Assembly (NCBI GenBank): GCA_001839685.1
Contig: MLAK01000871.1
Location: 163,644-175,484, forward strand
Reading direction: 5' to 3'
Length of the DNA: 11,841 nucleotides
Source of the DNA: Tritrichomonas foetus
Taxonomy: Eukaryota; Parabasalia; Tritrichomonadida; Tritrichomonadidae
The position numbers and the translations under genes are program-made. Positions 1-10,300 of this stretch are shown piece after piece (the first letter of the stretch is position 1; each line of letters starts with the position of its first letter). Under the pieces are notes generated by a model, which had not been told where the DNA came from, did no database searches, and was given only the letters and a program-made list of their open reading frames with translations.

Positions 1-176
1 AATAAAAAATGTACTTTATTGTAAAATTTTGTATTTAATTTAGATTTATTTTTGATACCATTTATTATATCATATATTACATCCTTCATGATTTCATACC
101 TTTTTGTCATTAATTAACCCATAAACTAGAATCATTCATTTTCTCACGTAACACATCAGTACATTTTAAAATTTAT

Positions 177-239
177 TTCCGTCCTTGTGTTTTTCATTAG
201 TTGATTATGCTTAAACCCACTTATTCCGTCCTTGTGTTT
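177..239. repeat. Pair of 16-bp direct repeats, 47-bp period
   Basis: The 16-mer ttccgtccttgtgttt occurs at 177-192 and again, without mismatch, at 224-239. This is longer than chance would give in so short a stretch and the word is GC-richer than its surroundings. The second copy lies partly in the loop and partly in the right arm of the hairpin at 205-247. It may be a remnant of a tandem duplication or of a small mobile element; nothing in the sequence decides which. Confidence 0.7.
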
Positions 240-247
240 AGGCATAA
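205..247. repeat. Inverted repeat able to form a 12-bp stem
   Basis: ttatgcttaaac (205-216) pairs with gtttaggcataa (236-247) over 12 positions with one G-T wobble at T211, enclosing a 19-nt loop. As RNA of this strand it would be a stable hairpin in an AT-rich context. A shorter 7-bp inverted repeat (ctgattt 261-267 with aaatcag 292-298) follows directly. It could be a transcript 3'-end structure, part of an uncharacterised RNA or a decayed element end. Confidence 0.5.
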
Positions 248-299
248 ATTTGAATAATTCCTGATTTTCTTTATGTGTTGTATTTTTGATTAAATCAGC

Positions 300-329
300 G
301 TTCCCGCGAACTCGGTGCCGTACGGGGAC
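300..329. other. GC-rich island with possible 6-bp stem
   Basis: Thirty bases of about 70% G+C (21 of 30 by count) sit in DNA that is otherwise mostly A and T. The ends gttccc (300-305) and ggggac (324-329) can pair over six positions with one G-T wobble, and an 8-bp palindrome ccgtacgg (318-325) lies inside. An alternating catatatatat run follows. No T-loop, anticodon arm or snRNA signature is visible, so I give it no RNA class. The composition contrast suggests a conserved or transferred piece. Confidence 0.4.
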
Positions 330-571
330 TCATATATATATTCTAGTTAGTTTGTATACATCTAATTTTATGGAATTTTTTGAAGAGCTTTTTTTTGCGA
401 GATTTTTATAAGAAGAATTCAATTTATTTCACATTTTCAATATTTCTTTTACGAATAATTGTTTCAATTCAATGTCATTCAAATCATTATGGCTTTAATA
501 TATCGGTATCTTTTTTGTAAAATTTAAAATAGATATATTTTATATTATAAAAGTATTTCTTAAAGTTTTTC

Positions 572-583
572 TTTCATATGAAA
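572..583. repeat. 12-bp perfect palindrome
   Basis: tttcatatgaaa is its own reverse complement. Outside it one mismatched pair (571/584) is followed by five T against five A (566-570 with 585-589), giving near symmetry over 24 bp. It could be a protein-binding site, but palindromes of this kind arise easily in AT-rich DNA, so this is only noted. Confidence 0.3.
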
Positions 584-725
584 CAAAAAATCGGTGAGAT
601 ATTTCATTTATAATTATCAAATCATCAAACAATGAAATAACTTCAAATTACAATAAATATAAATATTTATAGTAAAATATCTACTTTATGCTCACACACA
701 ATCAATAACACATTAACTACATTGG

Positions 726-793
726 CCACCAAAATTACATAATGAAAAACTGACTCAAAATTTTAAAGGTGGAATACTGGTTTGTTTTGGTGG
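726..793. repeat. 9-bp inverted repeat with nearby ggtggaat pair
   Basis: ccaccaaaa (726-734) is the exact reverse complement of ttttggtgg (785-793). The word ggtggaat also occurs as a direct repeat at 768-775 and 789-796. The arms are 50 bp apart. Significance is uncertain; it is recorded because it is one of few non-random words in the long AT-rich spacer. Confidence 0.3.
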
Positions 794-1214
794 AATTTCA
801 TAAATAAGTAATTCTGTCCGAATTGGAAGTTAATTTCGAGTGAAGACATTGATCGAATTAGAATTTCATCTTCTCAGATTCCTATTTGATAACTTTTTAT
901 TTCGAATTCTTGGATTAATTCATTTATTTTATTTGTCTTATCAATGAAAATGTAAAATGTAATAAAAATGTTTTTAATATTGAAGTCCGATCTCACCATA
1001 TTCCATTAATGATCAATATAAAATCATTAACATCAATCATTCATCATAGTTATTAATATCCAATGAATCATTACCATTCTTAAAATTTGGAATCATGAAA
1101 AAGACGAGTCTTTATGATAAACGTTGCACTTTTTCGCGGGACATTTATTCAGAAGTTAAATGCCCAATATTTTTGAAAAAGTTACTATTTCAATGTCATT
1201 GTTATTTTTATAAG

Positions 1215-1319
1215 ATATTGACCATGTAACCACATAAAAAGATTTTGATTATTATCCGTTTTTTGAGGAAAATAAACAAAATTTCCTGACAAAGTATGGT
1301 CAATATTTTAGCCTCAAAA
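1215..1319. promoter_or_regulatory. Interleaved inverted repeats upstream of the giant gene
   Basis: atattgaccat (1215-1225) is the exact reverse complement of atggtcaatat (1296-1306), an 11-bp inverted repeat with a 70-bp spacer. A second exact pair, ttttgagg (1261-1268) and cctcaaaa (1312-1319), overlaps it: its left arm is inside the first pair and its right arm just beyond. A third short pair, ggaaa/tttcc (1267-1271 and 1282-1286), lies within. The set ends 55 bp before the ATG, so these may be dimeric factor sites or structure in the promoter or leader. The regulatory role is inference from position alone. Confidence 0.35.
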
Positions 1320-1330
1320 GAAATGACCGT

Positions 1331-1374
1331 TATATAATTAGCTTGATTCAAAGAGGAAAAATTTTAGATTCTGA
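1331..1374 (+). promoter_or_regulatory. Possible core promoter and short 5' leader
   Basis: TATATAA (1331-1337) lies 37 bp before the ATG, and ATTCA (1346-1350) follows in a place where a short-leader transcript could begin. Parabasalid genes are known to use an initiator of the type TCA-Y-(T/A) close to the ATG; the TCAAA here does not fit it well. Entamoeba initiators end in ATTCA but have an A-run before it, absent here. An AT-rich spacer yields TATA-like words by chance, so confidence is low. Confidence 0.2.
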
Positions 1375-4300
1375 ATGTCTGCTCCGAGCAATCCGCGCGA
1401 CTCAAGTCAAGTGGATCAGGAGAGTTTAAAAGCTATCCGCGATGAACTGGACACTCTCGAGGGTAGTTTTATGAACATTGCCAATTCCACGCGAATGACA
1501 CTCGGTCAACATCAGGAAGATATCCAACTGCTTACGCAGATGGTCAAAGAAATCAAAACCAAAATCTCGCAAAATAATTCCAACCAAAACAATTCCAACC
1601 AAAGTGCCTCTTCGAGGTCCCAAGAGATTGAAAGCTTACAAAATCAAATGCGTTCAATTCTTGAGAATCAAGAGGAAATTAAATCCCTTTCACAAACAAT
1701 TCAGCAAACATCAATCGAAGTTAAAAATATCAAATCGCAAATTTTAAATAATCAAAAATCCCCATCGAAGCAAGGCCGTTTGACTGAAAATGAAATAAAA
1801 TCAAGCGTAGAATCCGAAGAAAGACTTTTCAACATCGAAGCAATTTTAATTCAATTGAAAAATAATATCGATTCAAAACCAACAAACGACGATATTAAAC
1901 AGCAAGTCGAATACCATTCAAAGAAATTGCGGTGCGAGTTAGAAATCGAAAGACTGAGACACCAGGCACAACAGCAGGCCTTGGATAGCGCAGTTCAAGA
2001 GGAAGAGCGAAATAAAACGTACGAAAAAATATCAGAATTAGAGGACCAGCTTCAGCAGCTAGAAGTGGATTTCAATGAAACAGCAGCAGCGCATACTCAG
2101 GCTTTAGATCAACATGATGAGCAGCTTTCGTATATTACAAATCTGATCGAAAATCAAGAACTTTCTCGAAAAGAAAAAGCTTTGTTAGATCTCGCAACAA
2201 ATTTAGAAAAACGCGTTTCCGAACTTGAAAATAAATCAAATAATTATGATGATGTGAAGAACGATCTCGATGAAATAAAAACTCGCGGCTCAGATTTTTC
2301 ATTTGTTCCAAGGGATATTAAATTGAATCCAGATGATGAAAATGATCGAATTTCAAATCTTGAAGCAATTATGCTTCAAATGAAAAAGGCTTTAGACAAC
2401 AAGCCAAGCAATGAAGAAATTAATTCCAATCTTGAATATCAAATGAAGAAATTGAAATGTGAAATTGAAATCGAACGCCTTAAAGCTCAAGCTCAAAGAA
2501 TGGCCAAAGAAAGTGCTATTCAAGAAGAAGAGTTCAATCGTAACGAAGAAAGAATTCAAGAACTTGAAGAAACTCTTCGTGAACTAGAAGCAAATTTCAA
2601 TGAAACAACAACTTTCCACACAACGTGCCTTGACCAACATGATGGTCAAATTGCCTACCTTCAGGAAATGCTCGACAATCACGAGCTTTCTCAAAAAGAG
2701 AAATCTTTACTTGCTTTGACAATGAATAACGATTCACGACTCGGCGAACTTGAAAGCACTCTTGACTCACTACGCAAGGAACTTTCTAAAATCAAGGAAA
2801 ATAATGAATCATTCTGGTCTGACGATAAACCGGAGGATTCAAGACCAGTTAGCGTTTCAATGATGAAGGATGCGGTTGAGCCAATGAAAGAAGATATTGC
2901 TAACCTTCAAGAACAAATTAAAGAATTGAAGAAAGCTTTAGAAGACGCTCCAGCAAAGGCAGATGAAGCGATTAAGAACCTTCTTCAAGATACCGACGCA
3001 ATTAAGAATACACCATTTGGAAATCTCATTGAATCACTGAAAGATGACATCAAGAAAATCAAAGATCAAATGAATGAACTACCAACAATTGAATCAATTA
3101 ATGACAAACTTGATGAATTTGAGCCAACAAGTAGTAAGAAATTCGCACCAATATTAGATTCAATTCGTTGCTTTAAGCATGAATTGAAGCGTTTATATCA
3201 ACTTGAAGCAATGCTTGAAAAGGATACAGCTGCAACGAAAAGACTTGTTCCAGATCTTCTTGCGCTTGAAACAAAAGTTAACCTGCTTTCTGAAACTATC
3301 AGTGACATTTCACTTGATAAAATCCGCGAAAAAGAAGAAAATGCACAAAAACAATTCACTACCGTCGGTGAAAGATTAGAAAACCTTTCAAGTATTCTGA
3401 AATGTATGAAACATGAAGTTAAGAAACAACAGCAGAAGGAAAGACCAACTGTTGTTAAAAAAGAAGAATATGATCAAAAGATTAAAGAAATTGAAGATAT
3501 GTTCAAGAATCCTCAATCAAATACTTTCTTCTCTCCAATATTTAATTCTGTTAAATGTCTTAAACATGAATTGAAGAAAGTTAAGAAATTACAAGAAGCA
3601 TTGCAACCTTCTGAACAATTAGCAAAAGTTGAGGCAGCTCTTTCTTCAATTAAAGGACTTAAACGTGAAATGAAAATCCTTCAACAAGCACATAAAGCAT
3701 TGAAAGAAGATAGTGAAGCAACCAAGCGATTATTACCAAATCTTATTGCGCTTGAAAATAAAGTTAATACTATTTCTAATTCGGTAAATGAAATTCTTGG
3801 TCGTTTTAATGAAGAATTGAAAGAACAAAATCTTCGTCATGCCGAATCTCTTCATACTATTCAAACCCTTCAATCACAAGCATTTGAAAACTCGGCACTT
3901 GATGATCGTTTTGACCGTTTGAATCATGCTTTACGTTGTCTTAAACATGAAATGAACAAACAGAAGCAAGCTGAAATCAAGAAACAACGAAAAGAACGTA
4001 GTCAACCAACTCCTGTTACACAACCAGAATTTGAAAGCACTATGAAACCAGTTAAGAAAGATATCCGAAATCTTCAGCAAACAGTTCAACAACTAAAGAA
4101 ATCCATTGAAGAATTACCAAATGACATCATCACTAAACTTCCACCACCACAAGAATCAGAAAAAGAAACACCCAGACTTAATATGGAACGTTCAGCATCA
4201 AACGTTGAAATTGTTAATATTACCCCCGATCAAGAACCAAATGAAACCATTAATGAAGAAGAAATGAAACCTCAATTAATTACACGCACTGAATCATCCC

Positions 4301-7300
4301 CACAAATTGTCACTATTTCTAATGAAGACGAACTGGAAGATCTTCATGAACTTCGTGATATGCTTGAATCACTTCAAAATCGAATGAAAGCATGTGAAAA
4401 CACTACTGAAGATTTACTTCAAGAAATTGAACAAACCAAAGAAGAACAAGGTGAAGTTAAAGGCAAATTCAATCAACTTCGTAAAACAGTTAAAGGTTAT
4501 AACAATGAAATTGAGAAAGCCAAAGAATCTACACATGAACTTGCTCTTCAACTTCATGAACTTAAATTAAATAATGAACAAGCAAACAACGATGCCATTC
4601 AAGAAATTGAACTTATGAAGAACAATGAAGATGCCGTTAATACTAATCTGAGCAACCTTACTGCCCAAATTCAAAACTTAGGAAAAGCTTTAGAATCCCA
4701 AAAAGAAAGATTCAATCAAGACCTTTACATCACAAATCATAACATTGAGGTTATCTTGTTTAAGATCCAGAAATTGAAGAAGAATCTCCTTAAGATGCAA
4801 ACTCAACCAATTGCCGAAAGAAATGTAGTAATTCCAGATTTAGACGACGATGAAGACGCTAAATATGAATCATTACTGGAATCAGTTAAGTGTCTTAAGC
4901 ACGAAATGAAGCGTTTACACCAAATTCAATTGAAACAAAAACTAAAGGCAGATGAAGAAGAATCTGTTTCTTTGGCATTCAACCGCCTTGTTCCGGATTT
5001 AGTTGCTTTAGAGAATAAAGTTAATCTTTTATCAGATTCAATGATCGAAGTAACACAAAATGTCCAAACTTTAAGTGGTGAAAAATCTATATTGAATGAA
5101 TCCAATAATAATTTAACAGAAATACAAGATGATACTACATTACCACTAGAGGAAATTGTTCCATCACAAGTTGCCATACAGAATGAAAAGATTGATGACA
5201 TCTCTTCAAGATTTGACCAATTAAGCAAAACTCTCAGATGCATGAAACATGAAATTAAGAAAGCACAAAGTGCCGAAAGCAAGAAGAATGAGCGTGATTT
5301 AATCGAAAACGCCTTGAACAAGACATTACATATTATCAAGAAGCAAACTAAAGAACAACTCAATAATTTGAATGATGAAGTTGAACAACTTAAGTCAATC
5401 ATTGATAATCTTCCAATTACAGAATCCGTTCTTAGATCAATGGAACAATTTGAACCAACAGAAAGCGCCAAATTCGAACCATTCTTACGTGATATCCGTG
5501 ACTTGAAGCAAGAAACCAATAAACTTCTTCTTCAACAACAAGAACTTGCCAATAATTCGAATTCATTAGCACCTGAATTAGAATCCCTCGAAAACAAGAT
5601 TAAATCAGTTGCTGAATCAGTTGCTGTTGTTGAAAAGATGCCATTAAATCAAGCACAAAGTGAGGAAATAGACAATCGATTTGACGGCATTCTTGCATCT
5701 CTTCATTGCGTTAAACATGAAATCAAGCAACAGAAGAAAGATGCCTTAGAGAAAGAGCACATTAAAAGGAGGAAAGAAAGACCAATTGTTGTTACAAAGG
5801 ATGAGTTTGAATCCAAACTTGATAAGTTTGAAGATAAACTTCATCAAATACAACTGGTAATAAGTACAATTCCCAAAGAAGAAGAAATCAAACGTCACTT
5901 TGAAATCTTTTCTATTGAAGAAACGAACAAATTCAATCCATTATTCGATACACTTAAGTGCATTAAACATGGAATGAAGAAACTCAAGCAAGATCAGGAA
6001 AATCTTGTTTCTGAAAATGAGAAAACTATGCAAATTATTCCAGAAATCATCGATCTTGAAAGTAAAGTAAACTCAATTGCTTCAAGTATCAATGAGGTTG
6101 CTGGTGCTGAGGTCACAAGAGCATTCAAACAATCGCAAGAGAAAATGAATGATGAAGTATCACGAGTTGAAAAGGAGACAGAAGAGAAACTCAACAATCT
6201 CGACGATCGCTTTGAAAACTTGAAAGAAACTATCAATATGGTGAAAAATGAAGTTAAAAAGGCCCATGAGTTTAATGAATTACAGAGGATAGAAAATGCA
6301 ATGAATTCCGGGCTCAACTCTTTGAAGAATGAATTCAATGATCAAATAAAGCAACTTCAAGATGAAATAGACAGACTTTCTAAAGAAAATGAGAATCTCA
6401 AGTCAGAATCATTCATTCCACAACCAACAGAAGAATTAACTAAGACAGAGTCTGCACTCTCATCAATTAAAGGACTTAAACGTGAAATGAAAATCCTTCA
6501 ACAAGCACATAAAGCATTGAAAGAAGATAGTGAAGCAACCAAGCGATTATTACCAAATCTTATTGCGCTTGAAAATAAAGTTAATACTATTTCTAATTCG
6601 GTAAATGAAATTCTTGGTCGTTTTAATGAAGAATTGAAAGAACAAAATCTTCGTCATGCCGAATCTCTTCATACTATTCAAACCCTTCAATCACAAGCAT
6701 TTGAAAACTCGGCACTTGATGATCGTTTTGACCGTTTGAATCATGCTTTACGTTGTCTTAAACATGAAATGAACAAACAGAAGCAAGCTGAAATCAAGAA
6801 ACAACGAAAAGAACGTAGTCAACCAACTCCTGTTACACAACCAGAATTTGAAAGCACTATGAAACCAGTTAAGAAAGATATCCGAAATCTTCAGCAAACA
6901 GTTCAACAACTAAAGAAATCCATTGAAGAATTACCAAATGACATCATCACTAAACTTCCACCACCACAAGAATCAGAAAAAGAAACACCCAGACTTAATA
7001 TGGAACGTTCAGCATCAAACGTTGAAATTGTTAATATTACCCCCGATCAAGAACCAAATGAAACCATTAATGAAGAAGAAATGAAACCTCAATTAATTAC
7101 ACGCACTGAATCATCCCCACAAATTGTCACTATTTCTAATGAAGACGAACTGGAAGATCTTCATGAACTTCGTGATATGCTTGAATCACTTCAAAATCGA
7201 ATGAAAGCATGTGAAAACACTACTGAAGATTTACTTCAAGAAATTGAACAAACCAAAGAAGAACAAGGTGAAGTTAAAGGCAAATTCAATCAACTTCGTA

Positions 7301-10300
7301 AAACAGTTAAAGGTTATAACAATGAAATTGAGAAAGCCAAAGAATCTACACATGAACTTGCTCTTCAACTTCATGAACTTAAATTGAATAATCTAGCATC
7401 TCATAAAGATTTGAATGAAGAAATTGCTTTGATTAAACATACTGAAGATGCGGCAAATAACAACATCAGCAATGTTGCAAAGACTCTTACCGATTTAAGA
7501 AATAAAGTAGAATCTGATAGTGTTAAATTTAATGATCACATTTCTCAGACAAATAACAATGTTGCCAATTTGAGTCACAAGCTTCAAAAACTCGCCAACA
7601 ACCTTGAGAATTTACCTTCAGCTCCTCAAAATATGAACATTTCTCGAGATACTGATTCTTCTGAAAGATTAATCACTATCCCTGATATCTCTGATAATGA
7701 TGATTACGTTTATGAACCTATTCTCGAGACTATCAAATGCCTTAAACATGAAATGAAACGTCTCCATAAGCAGCAACTTCAACAACAAAAAGAATACAGT
7801 TTTGAAGCTGATTCTCTTGCTGCAAATCGCCTTGTTCCTGATCTTGTTGCTTTAGAAAATAAAGTCAACAATTTATCAGAATCAATGTATGAAATTTCTC
7901 AAGCAAATCTCAATTCATCTGAAGAATCCAAGTTACTGATTCCAGATCTTGTTGCTCTTGAAGATAAGTTCAATAATTTAGCTGATACAGTATCTGAATT
8001 AGCCCAAAACAACAATACAAGTCAAGCAATTGACAGATTAGTTCCAGATGTTGTTGCTTTAGAAAACAAAGTTAACAATTTATCAGACACTGTAACAGAA
8101 ATTCAAAATAATTCCATTGCTCAAGTTGACAGCATTATCGTTCCAGAAATTAATACACAAAACGAAAAAATCGACAATATTTCCGAAAGATTTAACCATC
8201 TTAAGAACGTACTGAGATGCCTCAAGCATGAATTAAAGAAGAGTAAAGATCGTAACGGTCAAGCAACAGAAAGAAAAGCTGTAGAAAAGGCCGTAAATGA
8301 TGGACTATTGAACCTCAGAGACGAATTTAATAGCAAATTCGACTACTTATCAGTGATTCATTGCATGAAACACGAACTTAGAAAGGTTCGTAATATCCTT
8401 GATGATGTTATCATTCCAGATGCAATCGAAAGAGGAATTTATATCGTTCCAGAAGATGAAATACAAAATATTGATTCGGAGAATCCAGAAAGTTGCAAGA
8501 ATGCTCCTTCAAATAAACAAAGGAAATATGTTCCAGTTAAACCAGTTTCTGCAACAGAAATGCAAGATGCACTTTCACCAATATTAAATGATGTTAAATT
8601 CCTTAAGAGACAATTACTTGGAGAAGATTTTGAAACCGAAAATCCAGAAGTTTATAAAAATGACAATGACCAGGGAATTAATTTATCAAGCACTGATTCG
8701 TGCAATCTCTCACGAGTTCCAATTTCTCAAGCTATTAAAGCTATTGCGAACAGAGTTAATTCTCTTGAATCAGATAATACATCATCAGTTAAATGCATCA
8801 AACATGAGTTGAAGAAACTCAAATCAGACTTTGAACATACTCACACATTATCAGCAAGACTCAATGAATTCTCTCATAAGGTCGATAAAATGAAGCAAAA
8901 ACTAAAGGAAGCAGTCGATTTATCTCATGACAATTTCCAACCAAATGAATTTTGCCAACAAATTCGTGATGAGCTTACCTTCCTCGAAGGTAACTTCATC
9001 GAAACAGCTAATATGCATACTACATCACTCGTTTCACAAGCAGAACAAATTAAGCATCTTCGACAGCTGATTGAATCACCTAACGAAGATGACTTTACCG
9101 AAAGAGCAATCGATCTCGCAGATTTTATTAATGGATCCGAGGAAGACTTACCAAAGAATGCTAAAGGCCTTAAGAAAGTTATATCTGATTTACATAATTC
9201 TGTTCAAAAACAAATCTCTGCAGACAACTCTGTTCTTAGTTGCATCAAACATGAATTGAAGAAACTTAAGAAACAAGAAGAATATAATAAAGTTACTAAA
9301 CAAGTTGACGATCTTCATGATCGCATCATTTGTTTAGAGCAAGGTTCAATGGGCGCCAATCCTCAATTAATGGAGAAGCTCCAAGATGACTTTGATCGTG
9401 CAAATGAAATACTTAAAAAATTAGGCATTAACTCATCTAATGATGGACCTTCATACTTTGACGGGACAATTCAAAATCTCAAAGAACATCTTAATAAACT
9501 TGATAATGAAGTCGAACAGCTTAAAGAAAACTATAGACCGAAATCATCATCTGACACCGAAGCCAAAAATTCTGTTAATAAGATAATTAATTGCCTGAAG
9601 CATGAAATGAAGAAATTGAAAATTCAACAGAAGGCAATTCTTCAGAAACAAAAAGGCGCTAAATTATCCAACCAAATTGTTAATGATATGGATTCTATCC
9701 CTGAAGATACTCTCACTGGTGAAGTAGATGATCATCAACAACCTAGATCACCAAGATTACGTAAAGTTGATCCCAATGAAACTCCAAAGAGTCCAGGTCC
9801 ATCCTATTCATTAGTTGCTACTCCACGTCTTGCACCTGCACAACCAGCACCAACTCCATCTCTATACGAATTCCCAGAAGGAACTTACCAAGTTCAATTG
9901 CCCGAAGAACCATTCCAAGAAATTCGTGATGAATTGTATACGCTTGAATGCAACTTCATTCAAACATCTAATCTTCATACAGCTTCAATAGAAGACCACT
10001 TCCAACAATTAGATGAAATTAAGAAGACATTAGAAAACCAATTGCCATCTAAAATTGCACAAAGAAGCGAAGAAGATGAAGCAAATTCTAAACTTCTTCA
10101 ATCTCTCAAGGAAGAAGTTGAAAAACTTCAACAATCTAAAGATCTTTCCGAAAAGCAACTTGAAGAAATCGAAGAAATGAACCGAAGAATCACCGTTATT
10201 GAAGAATACTTACAAGAAGACCCAGAAATTGTCGAGATTCATCCACTTGATGAAAACGGAAATGAGATTCCAAACGAAAGCCCATTACCTGACAATCTCA

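Larger units (their letters stand above)
1..1374. other. Upstream noncoding region
   Basis: There is no open frame of useful length on either strand, and the DNA is strongly AT-rich. I see no tRNA cloverleaf, rRNA stretch or transposase remnant. The left part (177-329) holds a cluster of repeats and hairpin-capable sequence, listed separately. The middle (about 340-1210) is plain AT-rich DNA with a 12-bp palindrome and a 9-bp inverted repeat. The last 160 bp hold nested inverted repeats and a TATA-like element before the gene. The region probably contains the downstream flank of a neighbouring gene lying outside the window and the promoter of the giant gene. At 1.37 kb it is rather long for a compact protist intergenic region. 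Confidence 0.75.
3118..8250 (+). repeat. Seven composite CxKHE / PDLxALExKVN modules (residues ~582-2292)
   Basis: Each module has a Cys helix (C-x-K-H-E-x-K-K/R), a second helix of type RLVPDLVALENKVNLLS, and another Cys helix. First-Cys / Pro / second-Cys positions are 599/626/677, 761(Gly)/788/855, 1173/1207/1289, 1376(Asp)/1400/1445, 1529/1556/1622(Met), 1700(Gly)/1727/1794 and 2122/2155/2282. The first Cys-to-Pro spacing is 24-34 residues, most often 27. The first Cys is often preceded by an F-x-P-(I/L/F)-(L/F) turn, the second by an RF-x-x-L helix. After the second Cys of modules 1, 2 and 4 comes a Pro-Thr/Ile-x-Val stretch with a Glu-Phe/Tyr step (ERPTVV, PTPVTQPEF, ERPIVV). No known domain is recognised; the regularity suggests an elongated rod of repeating helical segments. 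Confidence 0.8.

Noticed and set aside
177..239. CRISPR array
   Set aside because: There are only two copies of a 16-bp word, no series of spacers and no cas-like genes, and the coding sequence looks eukaryotic.
300..329. tRNA, 5S rRNA or guide-RNA-like element (reverse strand reads ggcaccgagt)
   Set aside because: No cloverleaf, T-loop or internal promoter boxes can be drawn, and the short match to a guide scaffold word is coincidence in a eukaryotic AT-rich context.
4926..5519. 197-codon open frame on the - strand
   Set aside because: It lies wholly inside the giant gene, antisense to a coiled-coil stretch. Its Ser/Cys/Phe/Leu-rich translation is the expected complement of GAA/AAA/TCA-rich codons. 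Other - strand frames at 1426-1623, 5994-6338, 10239-10697, 10827-11099 and 11475-11762 are the same kind of shadow.
3646..7385. Mobile element as the cause of the 923-bp duplication
   Set aside because: The block is coding and in frame, has no terminal inverted repeats or target-site duplication, encodes no transposase, and both copies replace homologous module sequence instead of interrupting it.
8399..9259. Short + strand open frames (8399-8587, 8588-8812, 9071-9259)
   Set aside because: They are out of frame with the giant gene, have no domain or own promoter, and exist because the host codons are AT-rich and repetitive.
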